This document shows positions 1-12,349 of a stretch of 64,000 bases of DNA, piece after piece (position 1 is the first letter of the stretch; each line of letters opens with the position of its first letter). The stretch spans positions 7,197,001 to 7,261,000 of the forward strand of contig CM044876.1 in NCBI GenBank assembly GCA_024500155.1. Direction: 5' to 3'. Made by a program: the position numbers and the translations under genes. Under the pieces are notes generated by a model. The model ran no database searches and was not told where the DNA came from. It was given only the letters and a program-made list of their open reading frames with translations. The DNA is from Chenopodium formosanum. Taxonomy: Eukaryota > Streptophyta > Magnoliopsida > Caryophyllales > Amaranthaceae.

Positions 1-595
1 CAAAGGTAATACCTCCGGTGATTAACAAAGTGTTTTACCTATATTACTGGTGGCCAAAAATGTAATCCATTCATGCAGAACAAACATATGAAGTACAGTA
101 CTATCGGAAGATGTTCCCAAAAGATTTTCCAGTTTATTAGAGTGATTCAAGATTAGAATTTCATACACCCCTACTTAAATAAAAGGAAGACCCACAATCG
201 CAAAGAACAATCGCAAAGAATCTTTTAGTGAATTCATATCAAATGATAATATGATGTTAGTTTAATGCAGCAACTATTACAAACCGAAGAAAGGGCATTG
301 TAACTCAATTCTAAAAAAATGATCCATTCAACACAAGTAGACATCGGTAACTATCTCATGACTCTAAAAAGGCTTGATTCGAGTGTAGCAATTCATCCAT
401 TAACTTCAAAAGCATGAAATAAAACTAAAACACACATAGCTTATTGAATTTTCAGTTTCAACCTATTTTATCTTATTCTTTGTCAGCTATACTTTAGTTT
501 GTCCATTACAAGTAACACACTCCATACATAATATGTTCATAATCTTCGAGCTAATTTGTTCATCCGAGACCACGATGCAACATCATAATATAATA

Positions 596-827
596 CTTCC
601 TCTGTTTTTTTATACTTGCAACACACCTTTTATCACGCTTTTTGATGAGGTTATTAGACTAGGAAAACGAATTAATAAAGCTATAAAATTTAAACTGTAG
701 CAACTTATCCCTTTTTTCTTATAGGTGGTGAAATTTCGTAAATTAATTTACCCGTTTACTAAGTCTAATATCTACCTTAAACTGCGTGACGAGAGGGTGT
801 GTTGCAACTAAATAAAAATGGAGGAAG
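596..827. mobile_element. Stowaway-like MITE
   Basis: About 230 bp with terminal inverted repeats: CTTCCTCTGTTTTTTTATAC at the left, and a right end reading TAAAAATGGAGGAAG, followed by TA. It is flanked by TA dinucleotides (594-595 and 828-829), and the arms also share the inner word TTGCAACAC/GTGTTGCAA. CTYCCTC-type ends with a TA target duplication are typical of Tc1/mariner-derived Stowaway MITEs. It lies downstream of the small membrane protein gene. Confidence 0.75.
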
Positions 828-982
828 TACGACGTAATCAATACCCATAACAAATTAACACATTTAAAACTAAAAACTGGAAACTCAAACTAAAAATTAG
901 AAACAAATACAAAATTCCACTATAAACTACATCATTTAGCAAAACAATTATAATCGAAAATAGTAGCAAATAGAATGAGAGA

Positions 983-1222
983 TTACCGAAAAGAGGAGAG
1001 AGAAGCATCATCAGAGGAGAGAGAAAGAGGAGGATGAGAAGAATTGCGTCTAAATCGAGCAATTAAACCTCGAAAAACTGGAAAAGTAAACTTGAAAATT
1101 TGCCATACGAATATGAAAGAGATAGCAGCAATTGCAGCCCAACCTCCTCCTTTGTTTTCCCACCATAATTCTCTAACTTCTGATAATTTTGACGATGATG
1201 ATGATACCAGAACTTCCGCCAT
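983..1222 (-). CDS. small single-pass membrane protein (complete 79 aa or first exon)
   Basis: The frame opens with ATG at 1222 (context aaaATGgcg) and encodes 79 aa. A Ser-rich start (residues 5-12) is followed by a charged stretch with WW, one hydrophobic segment at about residues 27-50 (GGGWAAIAAISFIFVWQIF and beyond), then a basic stretch (RGLIARFRR) and a Ser/Pro-rich tail. This suggests a single-pass membrane protein with a basic flank. I do not recognise the family. The end is uncertain: the frame stops at 983-985, but a plausible 5' splice site (TCG|GTAATC) lies at 986-987, so this may be only the first exon, with the rest downstream on the minus strand or outside the window. The overlapping frames on the other strand look like shadows. 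Confidence 0.5.
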   Translation of the reverse strand: MAEVLVSSSSSKLSEVRELWWENKGGGWAAIAAISFIFVWQIFKFTFPVFRGLIARFRRNSSHPPLSLSSDDASLSSFR

Positions 1223-1259
1223 TTTTGATGTTCCTAATTACTTTGCCGAAACCCTAAGT

Positions 1260-2777
1260 TGATTGCAAGCATCAATCAACGAAAAAGAGGGATGATTTTG
1301 AGATTTGTTTCGGTTATAGTCAAGAAATTTGATTGAATTTATGGAATTTAGTTTGAATTGAATTGATTCGAATTTGATGGAAACTGGAAATAATCCGGTT
1401 AATCCGCCATTGATGAGGTTTTGGAAGTGAAAATAAGGATAGAGTGTCTATAATAAAGACTGTCAAATAAGTACACACCAATCTCTCTTCTAGTGATGTT
1501 GACCTGTCTTGGATTGACAAATGGACAACATCTACTTATTTCTCCGTTTTTTATTAATTGCATCATTTGGATTTGGACTTTACGAGTATCATTTCTCGAG
1601 ATTTGTATAATGACGAAAAATATACTGTAATAGAGTAGAATTTTTACCTCGAGTTAGAGTTATTTCAGTATTTGATTTTAATACTACGTATATGATATAA
1701 CAGGTATGAATTATATACTGAAATGGAAAGATTAAAATATAAATGATGCAATTATAATGAATGGAAAAGGTATTTAAACGAGAGCATTTTGCTCTAATGT
1801 TGTTTCAATTTGTTAGAGTATGCACCAAGATACACCCAACTCTAATGTAAAAACTTGTTTGAACATTTTGTTGCCTATTTGAAAAGTCCTCCAAATGTTG
1901 CCATCAAGGAAAAACTAAATGTCCAACATATGAACAAAAGGGAAAACTAAATAAAATAAAAAGAAATTATTTTGGTACCATTAGAACAAGATGTGTGTAC
2001 AAGATGCACAGTAGAGATAATCGACAAATCGAATTCAATTGGCTTATAATTAAAACAAAAATAAAATCAAAAGAGATTATTTTTAATTTTTGTATCATCA
2101 TGTGTTTTTTTTAACACCTCAAAATTTGTGGTATTTTGCAACCAAATAAAATTTGTGGTTTTCTTCTAATTGGGGTAGGAATTATATGTCAGCATGTATT
2201 GTGACAAAAGTTTACTGATAAACTTCAAAAATTATTGATTGAATTGGACTTTTTTGCCTTTCATAATGGATTTATCATCACTAATACATTATCCAGGATG
2301 CTTATTTAGGAAGTACTCACCCTTAAAAATATAAGCTTTTAATTTTCACCTTCCTTTCAAATTCCATACAATTTATGAAAAAAAAAAAATTTGAAATGAA
2401 TATTTTATAAACTTCTACTCATGTCATCCCCTATGACCAAAGAAAAAAAAAAAAACAAAATTTTACAGGTGTAAGAATCAATCCTATGACAAAATTTTAT
2501 GGTACATCTCAAGTCAATTGATCAGTTACAAGTTACAAAACTAAATAGTAGATATGCAAGAACTTCTAGGCCCCAACTAACCAAAATGTTAAACCCCAAA
2601 GCTAATATGAATGCTGATCGACCTAGCTAGCTCTCGATCATTTACAAGAAAGTAACATTTATATATGGGCTGATGCCTGTAATAATGGATCCTTCGGATA
2701 CAATTTGCTTCTATCTGCAAGAGCTGTTCTAATGCACAGCATGTCAAGTCTACAAGTGTATAAATTACTGCTGGTGT
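1260..2777. other. intergenic, no gene seen
   Basis: AT-rich spacer between two minus-strand genes. It contains only short open frames with no recognisable protein content and several short A runs (2378-2389, 2443-2455). The right part (about 2600-2777) probably includes the 3' UTR of the transporter gene. I see no RNA gene or clear repeat. Confidence 0.5.
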
Positions 2778-5700
2778 TCAGGTTAATTCAACTTCCTGAT
2801 TCATGTCAGAAACTTCATCACTTAAATCACGACCTGATGTTTCAATAGGGAACAACAAGACAGATACCCCAGAAACAAAGATAATGGCCTCAAACAGAAG
2901 AATGGCTGTAGTTCGGTGACAACCATGAATCAGACTCACTGCCACAAGGGGGCAGGTCATTCCACCAATTCTTCCCATAGAGCTGGCAACTCCAACTCCC
3001 GTTGTTCGAACTGAGGTTGGGTATATCTAGTCAAAAACAATTATAGACAGAAGATTAATATTGCAAATTAGCAAGTCATACAAAAAATATAAAATGAATA
3101 ATATGCATCTCGTAGTAGATCAGTAAGCTCCTGTTCCAATAATGACACAATACAGATGCTAAATGGCAACATCATGAACATTTATAGATTCCACACGGGA
3201 TTTCCACATAAAATTGAACACAAAACTCGTTGATATGTCTTTGATTAATATCTTTGATCAAAAGAGCTTTATGAGTAAGTTATAAACAGCAACTCATATG
3301 GCAAACATCTGAACAAAAAATTGGGATGACAATGTCGTCAAGGCATTAAAAGGTAACTAAGAAAAGGTGGGTTCCCTATCCTATGAAATTGCTCTCATCA
3401 GTGACAAATTTATCACTTGTACAATTCTCATACCTCAATCATCCAAAGGACAGTTGAAACCTCATATGCTTAGTTCCTCACAGTTTTGAGGTTCCACTCT
3501 TGTATCACAGTACATGAATAATACGAGGGGAGAAAAGAAGGAAACTAGAAACTGTTCTCTAATTATACTGGGCATGGAATTTTGTCTTGGAAGTTGGAAC
3601 TACTAAATTGGGTTTAATAGAATCTATAAGCATTTATGAGATGTTCTAGACTATCTCAATCACATTGGCTACAGGCACCAAAAGTAGTATAGCATGGTAA
3701 AATATACTTCCTCCGTTTCTATTTAGTTGACGCGTTTGATTTAGGCACATATATTAAGGAGAGGAAAGAGAGTGAGAGAGAATGCAAAAGCAAGTGGGAT
3801 AGCTTGTGATTGCAAGGTAAAAAAGTTACCCCAAAAGGAAACGTGTCAACTAAAAAAAACTTCCTAAAAAGGAATACGTGTCAACTAAAAAGAAACGGAG
3901 GTAGTACACATTTTATTGATTTTTGAAGTTTTGCATTCACAATTTTTAGCAGCAATTCAGGGATACTAAAATGCATTGAAGTTTGAAACTCAAAAGTCAA
4001 TCACTCGTCAACTTTTAATTAGCCAATATACAGATTACTGACGATGGGAAATGTCCAGCTTTTGATATGTTTTTTATAGCATGAAGATATAAAAAATTCA
4101 TCAAATTTGGCTGACTGGGTTCAGCAAGTTACCTCCGGAGCATATATGTATATAATGTTGAATGTCGATGTGATACATATGCGGGCACCAAATAGAAGAG
4201 GTGTTACTAAGCTCCCGGACTGATAGAAGGCCAATGGTAGTAGGAAAAGGCAGCAGAGGAAAAACATAGATGCCATAGAAACCTTGCGACCAACATTGTC
4301 CACCATTGCTGCAGACAGAAGCAGCCCCGGAAACTCTAGAATATAGCAAATCAGCTGACATTAATTAGTCCTTATTACAAGAAGTAACAGGATAACCATT
4401 CCTAATCTGAAGTACAAAAGTAATACCTGCAAAACTGGTTATGAAAACATTTTTGTAGTTGACACCCACAGATTTTCCTGACTCTGATGGAGAATGATTT
4501 GGAGTGCACTTATTATCACTGCTGCTCAGAGCAGTTGTCAACAATACAAGTCCATAATATGCAAATGCATTTCCAATGAACACTACCCATAAGAGCAGGG
4601 TTGACCTTAGTAATTGTGGTGAAAGAAGTGTGAAGACAGAAGTTCCTTTTGGTGGACTACTTGTAGAATCCAAGCTATCAACTATTTCAGTTTCTCCTTT
4701 GTTTGGTGATAGCAAACGTGCATCTTCTGAAGGAAGATCAACTACTTTGGCAACTTGATTTTCAGAAACAAGAATACCAGGTGGAAGTTCTGCTTTGTTC
4801 AATCTTGCTATCCTCTCCAAAATTTCTACTGCTTCATCTGTCCTACCTGTCCTGCACAGATATCTAGGTGATTCAGGTGCAGTTCGGTAGAAGACGAGAA
4901 GTACTGCAGAGGGGACTGCAGAAAATGCCAGTAGCCATCTCCAACCCAATGAAGGCATAACAATCTACAAAAAGGCAATTTTTAACTGCGTAAACAAATG
5001 GCAATTCCATAGCTGAAGAAGCTAACCAGAACAAATTAAATCATAACCCCAAGTCCTAACACACTCCACCTTTCTATTCATTGGTGGAAAAAGTCATATA
5101 TGAAGTGGTTGCCAAAATGAATTTCATCCCTCATACATCCCCCCCCCCCCCTGGCCACCCTTCGATAATCAAACCATGGAAACATACCCTTCTAATTCCT
5201 ATTCCTACATAACAAACATTAGATATATACTCCCTCGTCCCAAATCCCACTAAAAGAAGCCTAAAACAGAATTAAAAATGTAAAATGGGTTACTGCTATT
5301 GTTTTATTGCTACTGTAAGCGTGCATTGACTGATGCAGGCCACAATCAAAGAAAACAATTCATTAAATGGTACAAATGTGTTCCAAGAAAGAACAAAAGG
5401 CAAATATTATAGGATGGAGGGAGTATCTATGATCATTTTCTAAACTTTGACGCTCAAGTATCAATTATGGCATAGTCTTAACAATGAATTTTGCTATTTA
5501 AAATTACATCTGCACATTTTTCCTTCCAAAGTCTTCTTTTCATTTGCTAATGGCAGATGTATTATTTTTGAAGACCGTACCATCACAACACACAAATTCA
5601 TAAAGACTAATAACAATATAGAAGGGATAATGTTGTTTATAGAATAATACCCAAGCTAGTGAAGCCTCCAACAAAGTCCCAACAGTCCAAAAGGCTGAAA

Positions 5701-6921
5701 ACAGAGACATCCAGGTACCTCTTCTGGGAGCAGGAATGAATTCTAAAAGCCAGGATGACAGTACCGGCCCTCCTCCCAAACCGAGACCAACAAAGAAACG
5801 AAAGAAGATCAATGTTGCATAGTTTGGAGCAAGAGCACTAGAAATTCCTGCCGCTGATGTAAAAATTGCAGTTATGAAAAATCCATTCCTGGGAGATGAT
5901 GCATGTGACAAAAGTGACAAGTCTGTGTGAATATAAGATAAAAGGTATGGGAGCAGCTTTGTTATTATCAGACCAGACCAATATCATTTTTTACATGAAA
6001 CACAAGCTAAACTTTACAGGCAAATCATTAGCATTGGACTATTGGAGCAAGGAGTCAAGGACTCAATGAAGTAGAACAGAAACTGGCATAAATGGCATAT
6101 AGGAAAAATGCAAATAATTGTCATTCTTATTCTTGAGGAAAAACACAAGATGTCTACTCTAAATCTTATGATACATGTGTATAAATAGAATGAGGCATGA
6201 CTACTTTATACAGACAGGATAATTTATCATCATTAGATGATTCTACTAGAGCATGACATCAGATTACATTACGGTTTTCAAAAAGTTCTTACACAAACAA
6301 GTTCTTTAAGAGGCATAGAGAAAGTTTACATAATTTCTGGTTCAGGCAATATGGCCACTCCATAGTTTTAAAACATAACTTGAAAATTAAGGCTAAATAA
6401 ACACTTAGAGAAAAGGGGTGGAGGGGTCCAATGTCGATTTGTAAAAGTCAAGAGAAGTAAATTGTAAATATACAGAGATGATGGTTATGAGATATTTGCA
6501 AATGATGATAACAATACAAATGGATGAGAAAGGCTAAATCATCAAGATATCTGAACTCACTATATGTTTTACTTGTACGAGATAGCATCATTAACTACAT
6601 CAAATACTTTCTAGCTTCCAAAAATATGGTATCAACTGATAGAAGAGCTCACCTCCGCCCATACTTATCTGAAACAATGCCCCATGAATATGAACCGATC
6701 AGCATGCCAGCAAAAACAACACTGGTTATCATACTTTCTTTATTTGGAGAAAGGCCCCACTCTGCCTGAACAGCCGGTCCAACAAAGGAGAGAAGCATCA
6801 TCTCCATTGCTTCTGCAATCCATCCCATTCCAGCATAAGCAAGGAGATAAATCTGAAATTTTCCAGAGCCCATAGAAATGAGCGCATCATCAACCGTGTA
6901 CTTTTGTGTTTCTTCTTCCAT
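2778..6921 (-). CDS. NIAP/OCT7-like: MFS transporter, NIAP/organic cation-carnitine transporter 7 type (nicotinate transporter)
   Basis: Five coding exons (minus strand): 6653-6921, 5651-5888, 4427-4964, 4133-4335 and 2778-3026. All junctions are GT..AG, the phases close, and the total is 498 aa, close to the roughly 500 aa Arabidopsis At3g13050. It is a 12-TM major facilitator. The first half has the MFS signature GIVSDKYGRR (residues 81-90), the RFFVGLGLGGGPV helix and SPRYL at the end of the first six-helix bundle. A central hydrophilic loop follows, then the second half with DNVGRK and the IYPTSVRTTGVG motif. Arabidopsis NIAP is described as a nicotinate transporter; substrate here is inferred by homology. 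The start is MEEETQK: the acceptor CAG directly abuts this ATG, so the leader is a separate exon near 8206-8380. The open frame upstream of the ATG is intron. Confidence 0.9.
3707..3901. mobile_element. Stowaway-like MITE in NIAP intron 4
   Basis: About 195 bp with inverted ends, CTTCCTCCGTTTCTATTTAG at the left and a right end closing TAAAAAGAAACGGAGGTAG. Inner arms are also complementary (TTGACGCGTTTG / ACGTGTCAA). TA flanks lie at 3705-3706 and 3902-3903. A second partial arm copy (ACGTGTCAACTAAAAA) occurs just inside the right end, so the right arm is tandemly repeated. Confidence 0.75.
5139..5152. repeat. poly-C run
   Basis: A run of about 12-14 C (minus strand poly-G) in the intron between NIAP exons 2 and 3. 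It is a simple homopolymer with no function inferred. Confidence 0.8.
5230..5423. mobile_element. Stowaway-like MITE in NIAP intron 2
   Basis: About 194 bp. The left end is CTCCCTCGTCCCAAATCCCA and the right end is the imperfect inverse (TAGGATGGAGGGAG). TA dinucleotides flank both ends (5228-5229, 5424-5425). It sits in the intron between coding exons 2 and 3 of the NIAP-like gene, well clear of splice sites. Confidence 0.75.
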
Positions 6922-7218
6922 CTGTAAAACATTAAACATTAGAGCTGTATAGAAAATTGCTAACAATATATAAATTGTAAAGCTCGATAAGCAGCACAGC
7001 ACCCAATCCATCACACTGTATAGAATCACTAACATTGTAAATGATTTAAGGAAACTAGATGAACAACTAAAGGTTCAGCCACAGATTCAGCTAGACAGCT
7101 TCCCTCCTCAAACATAGAATCAGCAGTTTTGCTATACAATACCCGATGTTTCCAGGGGGAAAAACGTCAAATTCTCATCATCAGCTACCACTTCTTTACA
7201 ATCATTTCTCATAAGTCA

Positions 7219-7262
7219 TAATCAATCGAACCCTTAATCCCATAAGTGGGGTCGGCTACAAT
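7219..7262. repeat. short relic with the GGGGTCGGCTACA word
   Basis: The stretch cccataagtggggtcggcta within the NIAP leader intron resembles a word that recurs in many plant genomes and is usually attributed to retroposon 3' ends. It is too short to classify, and flanking duplications are not evident apart from a repeated 'caatcatttctca' on both sides (7199-7211 and 7259-7271), which could be a target-site duplication. Confidence 0.35.
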
Positions 7263-7458
7263 CATTTCTCAGAATATTTTTTTAAAAAGAAAAATTTGTC
7301 ATGCTATAACAATATAAACATCTTCATTAACAGGAGTACTCTCTAGTACTTAAATCAAGAGTCAAGACCATAATTTTAAAGTGCATGGAATTGTCAATAC
7401 ACACTCATACACTCATACACATAATGTCAATGCATTGAGTAGTCAACATATACACTTA

Positions 7459-7705
7459 GGGCCTGTTCATATTTACTAAACTGAGCTGAATTGAACTGAA
7501 CTGAACTGATTGGAGCTGAACTGAACTGAACTGAACTGATTGGAACTGAACTGAACTGAATTGAGCTGAAATGAATATTTTATGTGAGAGGGAAATTAAG
7601 AGCTGAACTGAACTGAACTGAACTGAACTGATTGGAACTGAACTGATTGGAGCTGAACTGAACTGAACTGAACTGAACTGAAATTAAGTAAATATGAACA
7701 GGCCC
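7459..7705. mobile_element. Harbinger-like MITE with AACTG pentamer arrays
   Basis: Element of about 247 bp with matching inverted ends (GGGCCTGTTCATATTTACT and its inverse AGTAAATATGAACAGGCCC, one base off) flanked by TTA at 7456-7458 and 7706-7708. A 3 bp TTA duplication is typical of PIF/Harbinger MITEs. The interior is almost entirely tandem pentamers (AACTG) interspersed with ATTGG. It lies in the leader intron of the NIAP-like gene. Related elements are at 11914-12158, 48606-48722 and 55529-55650. Confidence 0.8.
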
Positions 7706-8205
7706 TTAATCATAATCTACAATGCATTGGGGAAGTCAACACACACACACATCATACATTTACTAATTGGAGAAACTGATACATAAAACCCAAAAATTAA
7801 CCATTTACACAATGACATTTTAACAGGCTTCTATCATAGACCAAAATCAGCAATCAAAAACTGGAACTCGACTCGAACCGATGAATGTTCCATGGATCAC
7901 TAACATTTTAACCTTGATCATTTGCAATTTTCAAGCTCCCACCTTCTAATAATCTACCATAACATTGCACACTACCCATATCAATTAAACATTGTCTCAA
8001 AATGCAGATCTCATATTTCAACTAAATTACAAACACTTACACATATAAAAGGATAAATCTGCAAATAATTCTAATAACAAAACTAGTCAACAGCCCTATA
8101 AACTACAAATCAAATCAACCCAAAATATCATCAATTAACAATAACACAAATTAACCCAATTGAAATATAATCATATTATTCATATAAACAAGAATACAAA
8201 CTAAC

Positions 8206-8380
8206 CTCAATGTATTAGCTCGAATCCCAAAACTAAGAAAAGGGAATCCAATCAAAGATGGGTAAAGCAGAAATTTGTTCTAGAAACTTCAAATGACATT
8301 GGGTTTAATTTAATCTCTCTCCTTTGATTGAGATTGAGGGTTGAAGATGAAGAAGATAGTAATAAGAAGATGAAGATTTG
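8206..8380 (-). other. putative 5' UTR exon of the NIAP-like gene
   Basis: On the minus strand a donor-like GAG|GTTAGT falls at 8204-8206, about 1.3 kb upstream of the acceptor that abuts the start codon of the transporter. The segment has an A/G- and CT-rich leader composition. A TATATAA word lies near 8408-8415 on the minus strand, placing a transcription start near 8380. The exon is inferred from the acceptor at 6922 and this donor; its upstream limit is a guess. Confidence 0.45.
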
Positions 8381-11300
8381 ACCGACGCATTTTTGACTTT
8401 TCGACGTTATATAATAAGGATTTTTCGTCAAACTATGAAACAGTGTTATGTCATCGACTTCGCCAAGTTTGCATATGGCAGATTTGAAATTCAAATAATA
8501 TTACAACTTGCGACATGTTAAAGCACAATCTTTAAACCCGACGCTCTTGTTGATTATGTGAAAAGACGATTTTGCCCTTGTGCACTTTCTGTCTCCAAGC
8601 TCCAACACCATAGCTCTCATGGGATGGTTCCATCATGTTCATGGCACGTGAGGTCCGCTAGTGGGGTGCATAATAGATTATGGGGCTATTGGAAAAGACG
8701 GTTTTGCCCTTTCACTTTTGTTTCGTTTTCATTTTTCAAGTTTGACAAAAGCACGACCGGCATTTTTTTCCTTGTACAAGCAAATATAGGCATGAGCACG
8801 ACACGTTAAGTTGATTTGTGTATAAAACTCCCTTTTTAGAAGTTGGCATATGTGTTTTGGAAAATTAAAGTATTTTCTCAAAAAATAAATTTCGTAACAT
8901 GAAGAAACAAGTACAGCAAATCATTTACACTACAAGTCTACATGGCACATAAATAGCATAATGATTGGTTCCTCTAAGAAGAAAAGAAATCAAATACGAA
9001 GTACTTTGTATGTTTTAGTTATGCAAGTAACATACCATACACACTCCCAAGTCCCAAGTGTCAAGTCTACCAACTCTTCTCTTGCCAATGCCTTTTGCCT
9101 AGCCCAACCACCTTGAAAACCTCCTAGCTAACTCACTTGCATTGCTCATATATTTGACAATTACAACAATATACTATCCTTCTTTGACTTTAATAATGAG
9201 CTAGTATACAATTTCTCTTCTTTTAATTTATATTTTTGTTTTAACCACGGGCACGTCCTAAAAATAATATCCCCATAAACGGATAAACTTTCAAGCTCAA
9301 GTTCTCGGTCTCATTCTCCTACTTATTCTATACAACAATATGCTATCCTTCTTTGACATTAATGGGCATCCAATATAGCTTATTTTGGAACTACATTATT
9401 AGATGAATCAAACAAAATCTCACATAAGACATGCCATGCCTTTTCTTATCTGTTTTTAGAAGCATGTGTTTAAGACTACACAATACAATGTGTTTGTCAT
9501 TATACAACACCTTACTTTAATGACAAGAGATCAAACCAGAGAAGATGCATGCTTTAACACAATAATTATAACATTCAATGATATTTTAGGTGTTTTATTT
9601 GAAGAAATGAAACATTAAAATAATTTTTAAATTTATGTGAAAGAGATTATTATTTTGTTTTTTCCAGTATATGCAACTTAGCGTACTTTTTAATGTAAAA
9701 TAATCTATATATGGATGACAACACTTGTATACAGCCTATTGGTTTATTCTGGATCATTTGCTTATAAGAACTTTAGCCTTTACATTATAAACGGTCTTTG
9801 TACCCTTATACTTCGTATTTCACTTTTATATTGTTTAAACTTGAAAAATAATTCATTTCACATGAGTTTTATGAAAAGTTTATAAGTTTATCTTACTTTT
9901 TTTCCACTTACTTAACTTATAAATATATCCTATCAGTCACCATACATCAAATTAACAATATTTCTAGATCGAACGAATTACTTTTCAAAGAAACTAATTC
10001 ATATTCAACAATCATGAAATAACTCAAGGAAACTTGACTATGAAAATTGGTATACCAAATTAGAAAATGTAATTTAATTTGTTTCCAACTTGCTTAAGTA
10101 CTTGTGGGATTGTGGCGACTAGCAAGTGATTGTGAATTGTGAATTGTGAATTGTGATTGTAACCTAGTAGGGACACAAAAAGTAGTGAATATGATACCAA
10201 CCATTAAAGTAGAAGGTTTCCCATTCCATAAATAATTTCAATTTTAAAATTCTTAAAGTAGTTGATGATGTCAGCACAAGTACCGTATCATGGGTACCAA
10301 AGGCCAGCCAACTACCACCTTCAAATTCCTTAATGACCTCACCAATCTTTAATTCATACTCTAATTATAGTTTACTACTTGTACTTTATTAGTATTCATA
10401 GTACTTGTCCTAGAAAGTTTATGACCTAATGACTTATTTTAATTATATTTTCTTTGTTTTGTTGCGTAGGAAACTAAGAATCACTTATTCAATAAAATTT
10501 GTTACTATCCTACGAGATAAGATTGTGCTACGTTCTTTGTTTTAAAATAGTTGACACACATCCTTCTTTTAAATGGCGAGGGCTACTGTTATTAAAATAT
10601 ATCAATTAATTACACCATACTTATCAATTATCATGACCCACTTACTTTTTTCACTCTCACATTTCCCATTCTTAAAACTACATGTGTAATGAAAATGTCA
10701 AATACTCATATGAAGTATTACCTGAATATGAGTAATTATCTTTAAAGTATTATATTTTTCCGCATATTTTTCCGCATATATAGATGTGTGTGCGGCTGTA
10801 CGCATATACATATTGACATTTTACATCCAAATTAAAGTATCTTATGTACAATTACATTTTACAAATTGTAACCATTTGCCTAATGATAGGAAGAGTACAA
10901 TTATATTGCACTTAGATCACTTTCGATATTATTTAGTGATTGGCTAATTGTAGCCATCAACTTGACCATGGCAAAGAAGTAGGACACTTGGGCAGGTAAA
11001 GGTTTTGGATAATTCTGACAGCAGCAAATTATTAATTTGACTAATTAACTTGCAAGTGGAAGAGTGAAAATTGGAAAGTGGCTAAAGTCCAAAAAAGAGG
11101 GGGATGGTAAAGAGTAATAGAGAATCAATCAAGGTTTTATATAAATATATAATTGACAGATTAATTGAATAATAAACAGCATAATCCTAATCATGATACA
11201 TTATTGCGTTATTAAGTCATCCACCTAAGGGTTAACGGCTATCTCACTACTTTTTACCATCATTTCTAAATAAATAACACAGTTTGACATTTTGCATTAT

Positions 11301-11913
11301 TTATGTACAACAGAGTAAATTTTACTAAAACTTATTTTATTAAGTGTAATCTCGTATAATGTGAATTTTGTCAATTTGGCAAATTGATATCAACTTAAAG
11401 TTTTATACTGTAGTAGCAATCCTTTACTAACATTTATTACTGCACATGTAAATTATTGGTCAAACCTATGCGTTAGTAATTGTGCCAAGTTTGATTGTGT
11501 TAACTTTTTTGTTAACATAAGATAAAAGAGACAAAGAGTCTATGTCTAATGTCAATGTTATCCGAACAACGGTATTCATGTCACTACATGTGTCTCCAAG
11601 TGTTCAACTTGAGTCACTCAACTATTGTCCGAAAGATTTTCATGATCCCAAATGGAATGTCTAAGTGTGTTCATACCATTTAGAGTATCGAAAATCTGAC
11701 ACAAATATTTAAAGTGAAATGAAGAGTTTTTAGTAACATACGAGAACTAGATCCCCAGTTGAACTTGATCTCGCTCAAATCCAATTGAGTTGGAGTCTTA
11801 TAGACGACTCTTAATTACTGAGAATACTTAGCTTTACAGAAAAACAAAATAGATAGATCCATTTAACGAGTACTGTAGCTACCATTTCTTCATGATTGAT
11901 CACAATCGATTTA

Positions 11914-12025
11914 GGCCTTGTTCTCCTCAGCTAAAGTTCAGTTTAGTTTTTCCTCCTCTCATAAAATATTTAATTCAACTCAGTTCAGTTCACTTCAGCT
12001 CATTTCAGTAAATCAAAATAGACCC
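11914..12025. mobile_element. Harbinger-like MITE, GGSCYTGTTC family
   Basis: A copy of about 112 bp with ends GGCCTTGTTCTC and (inverse) AAAATAGACCC, flanked by TTA at 11911-11913 and 12026-12028. The interior is rich in TTCAG pentamers (inverse of CTGAA), like the larger copy in the NIAP intron. It is immediately followed by a second related copy. Confidence 0.7.
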
Positions 12026-12032
12026 TTACTCA

Positions 12033-12158
12033 GGCCCCGATCTCATTGACTGAACTCAGCTGAAATGAACGGAAATAAATATTTTATAAGAGAAGGAAAT
12101 TAGGAGCTGAACTGAGCCGATTGAACTGAACTGAACTTCAACGTAAGAAAACATGCCC
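12033..12158. mobile_element. second MITE of the same family, inverted relative to its neighbour
   Basis: The left end is GGCCCCGATCTCATTGACTG and the right end ACGTAAGAAAACATGCCC. The interior carries CTGAA repeats in the opposite orientation to the element at 11914-12025. The flanks (ctca / tcga) do not form a clean TTA duplication, so the ends are degenerate or the element inserted next to the first copy and then decayed. Confidence 0.5.
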
Positions 12159-12349
12159 TCGATCCTTCTCTTAACAAGAGGACAACTCTTAAGATCAATC
12201 AAACATTTCCCCTCATAAACCCCACACATTAGCAAATTAACGATTCAAAGTAAAATGACAATGATGATGACTAAGACTGCACAAATTGTCCCATTCACAA
12301 TAACTAGGTCCCAAATAATTTTTCCACCATCATCTTTCGTCTTCTTTGT

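Larger units (their letters stand above)
8420..12340. other. intergenic spacer, 3.9 kb, no gene seen
   Basis: AT-rich region between the divergent NIAP-like and MYB-CC genes. The open frames are short and unlike known proteins. It contains a small internal duplication near 8561-8710 (aaaagacgattttgccctt / aaaagacggttttgcccttt), an AATTGTG heptamer microsatellite at about 10125-10160 and MITEs at 11914-12158. The final few hundred bases presumably contain the promoter of the MYB-CC gene. Confidence 0.5.

Noticed and set aside
5139..5152. Poly-C run as a regulatory or recombination site
   Set aside because: A simple homopolymer in an intron, with nothing to support a function.
6922..7035. N-terminal extension of NIAP upstream of MEEETQ
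   Set aside because: The extension is intron: an acceptor CAG abuts the ATG at 6921 and the extra residues do not match the family start.
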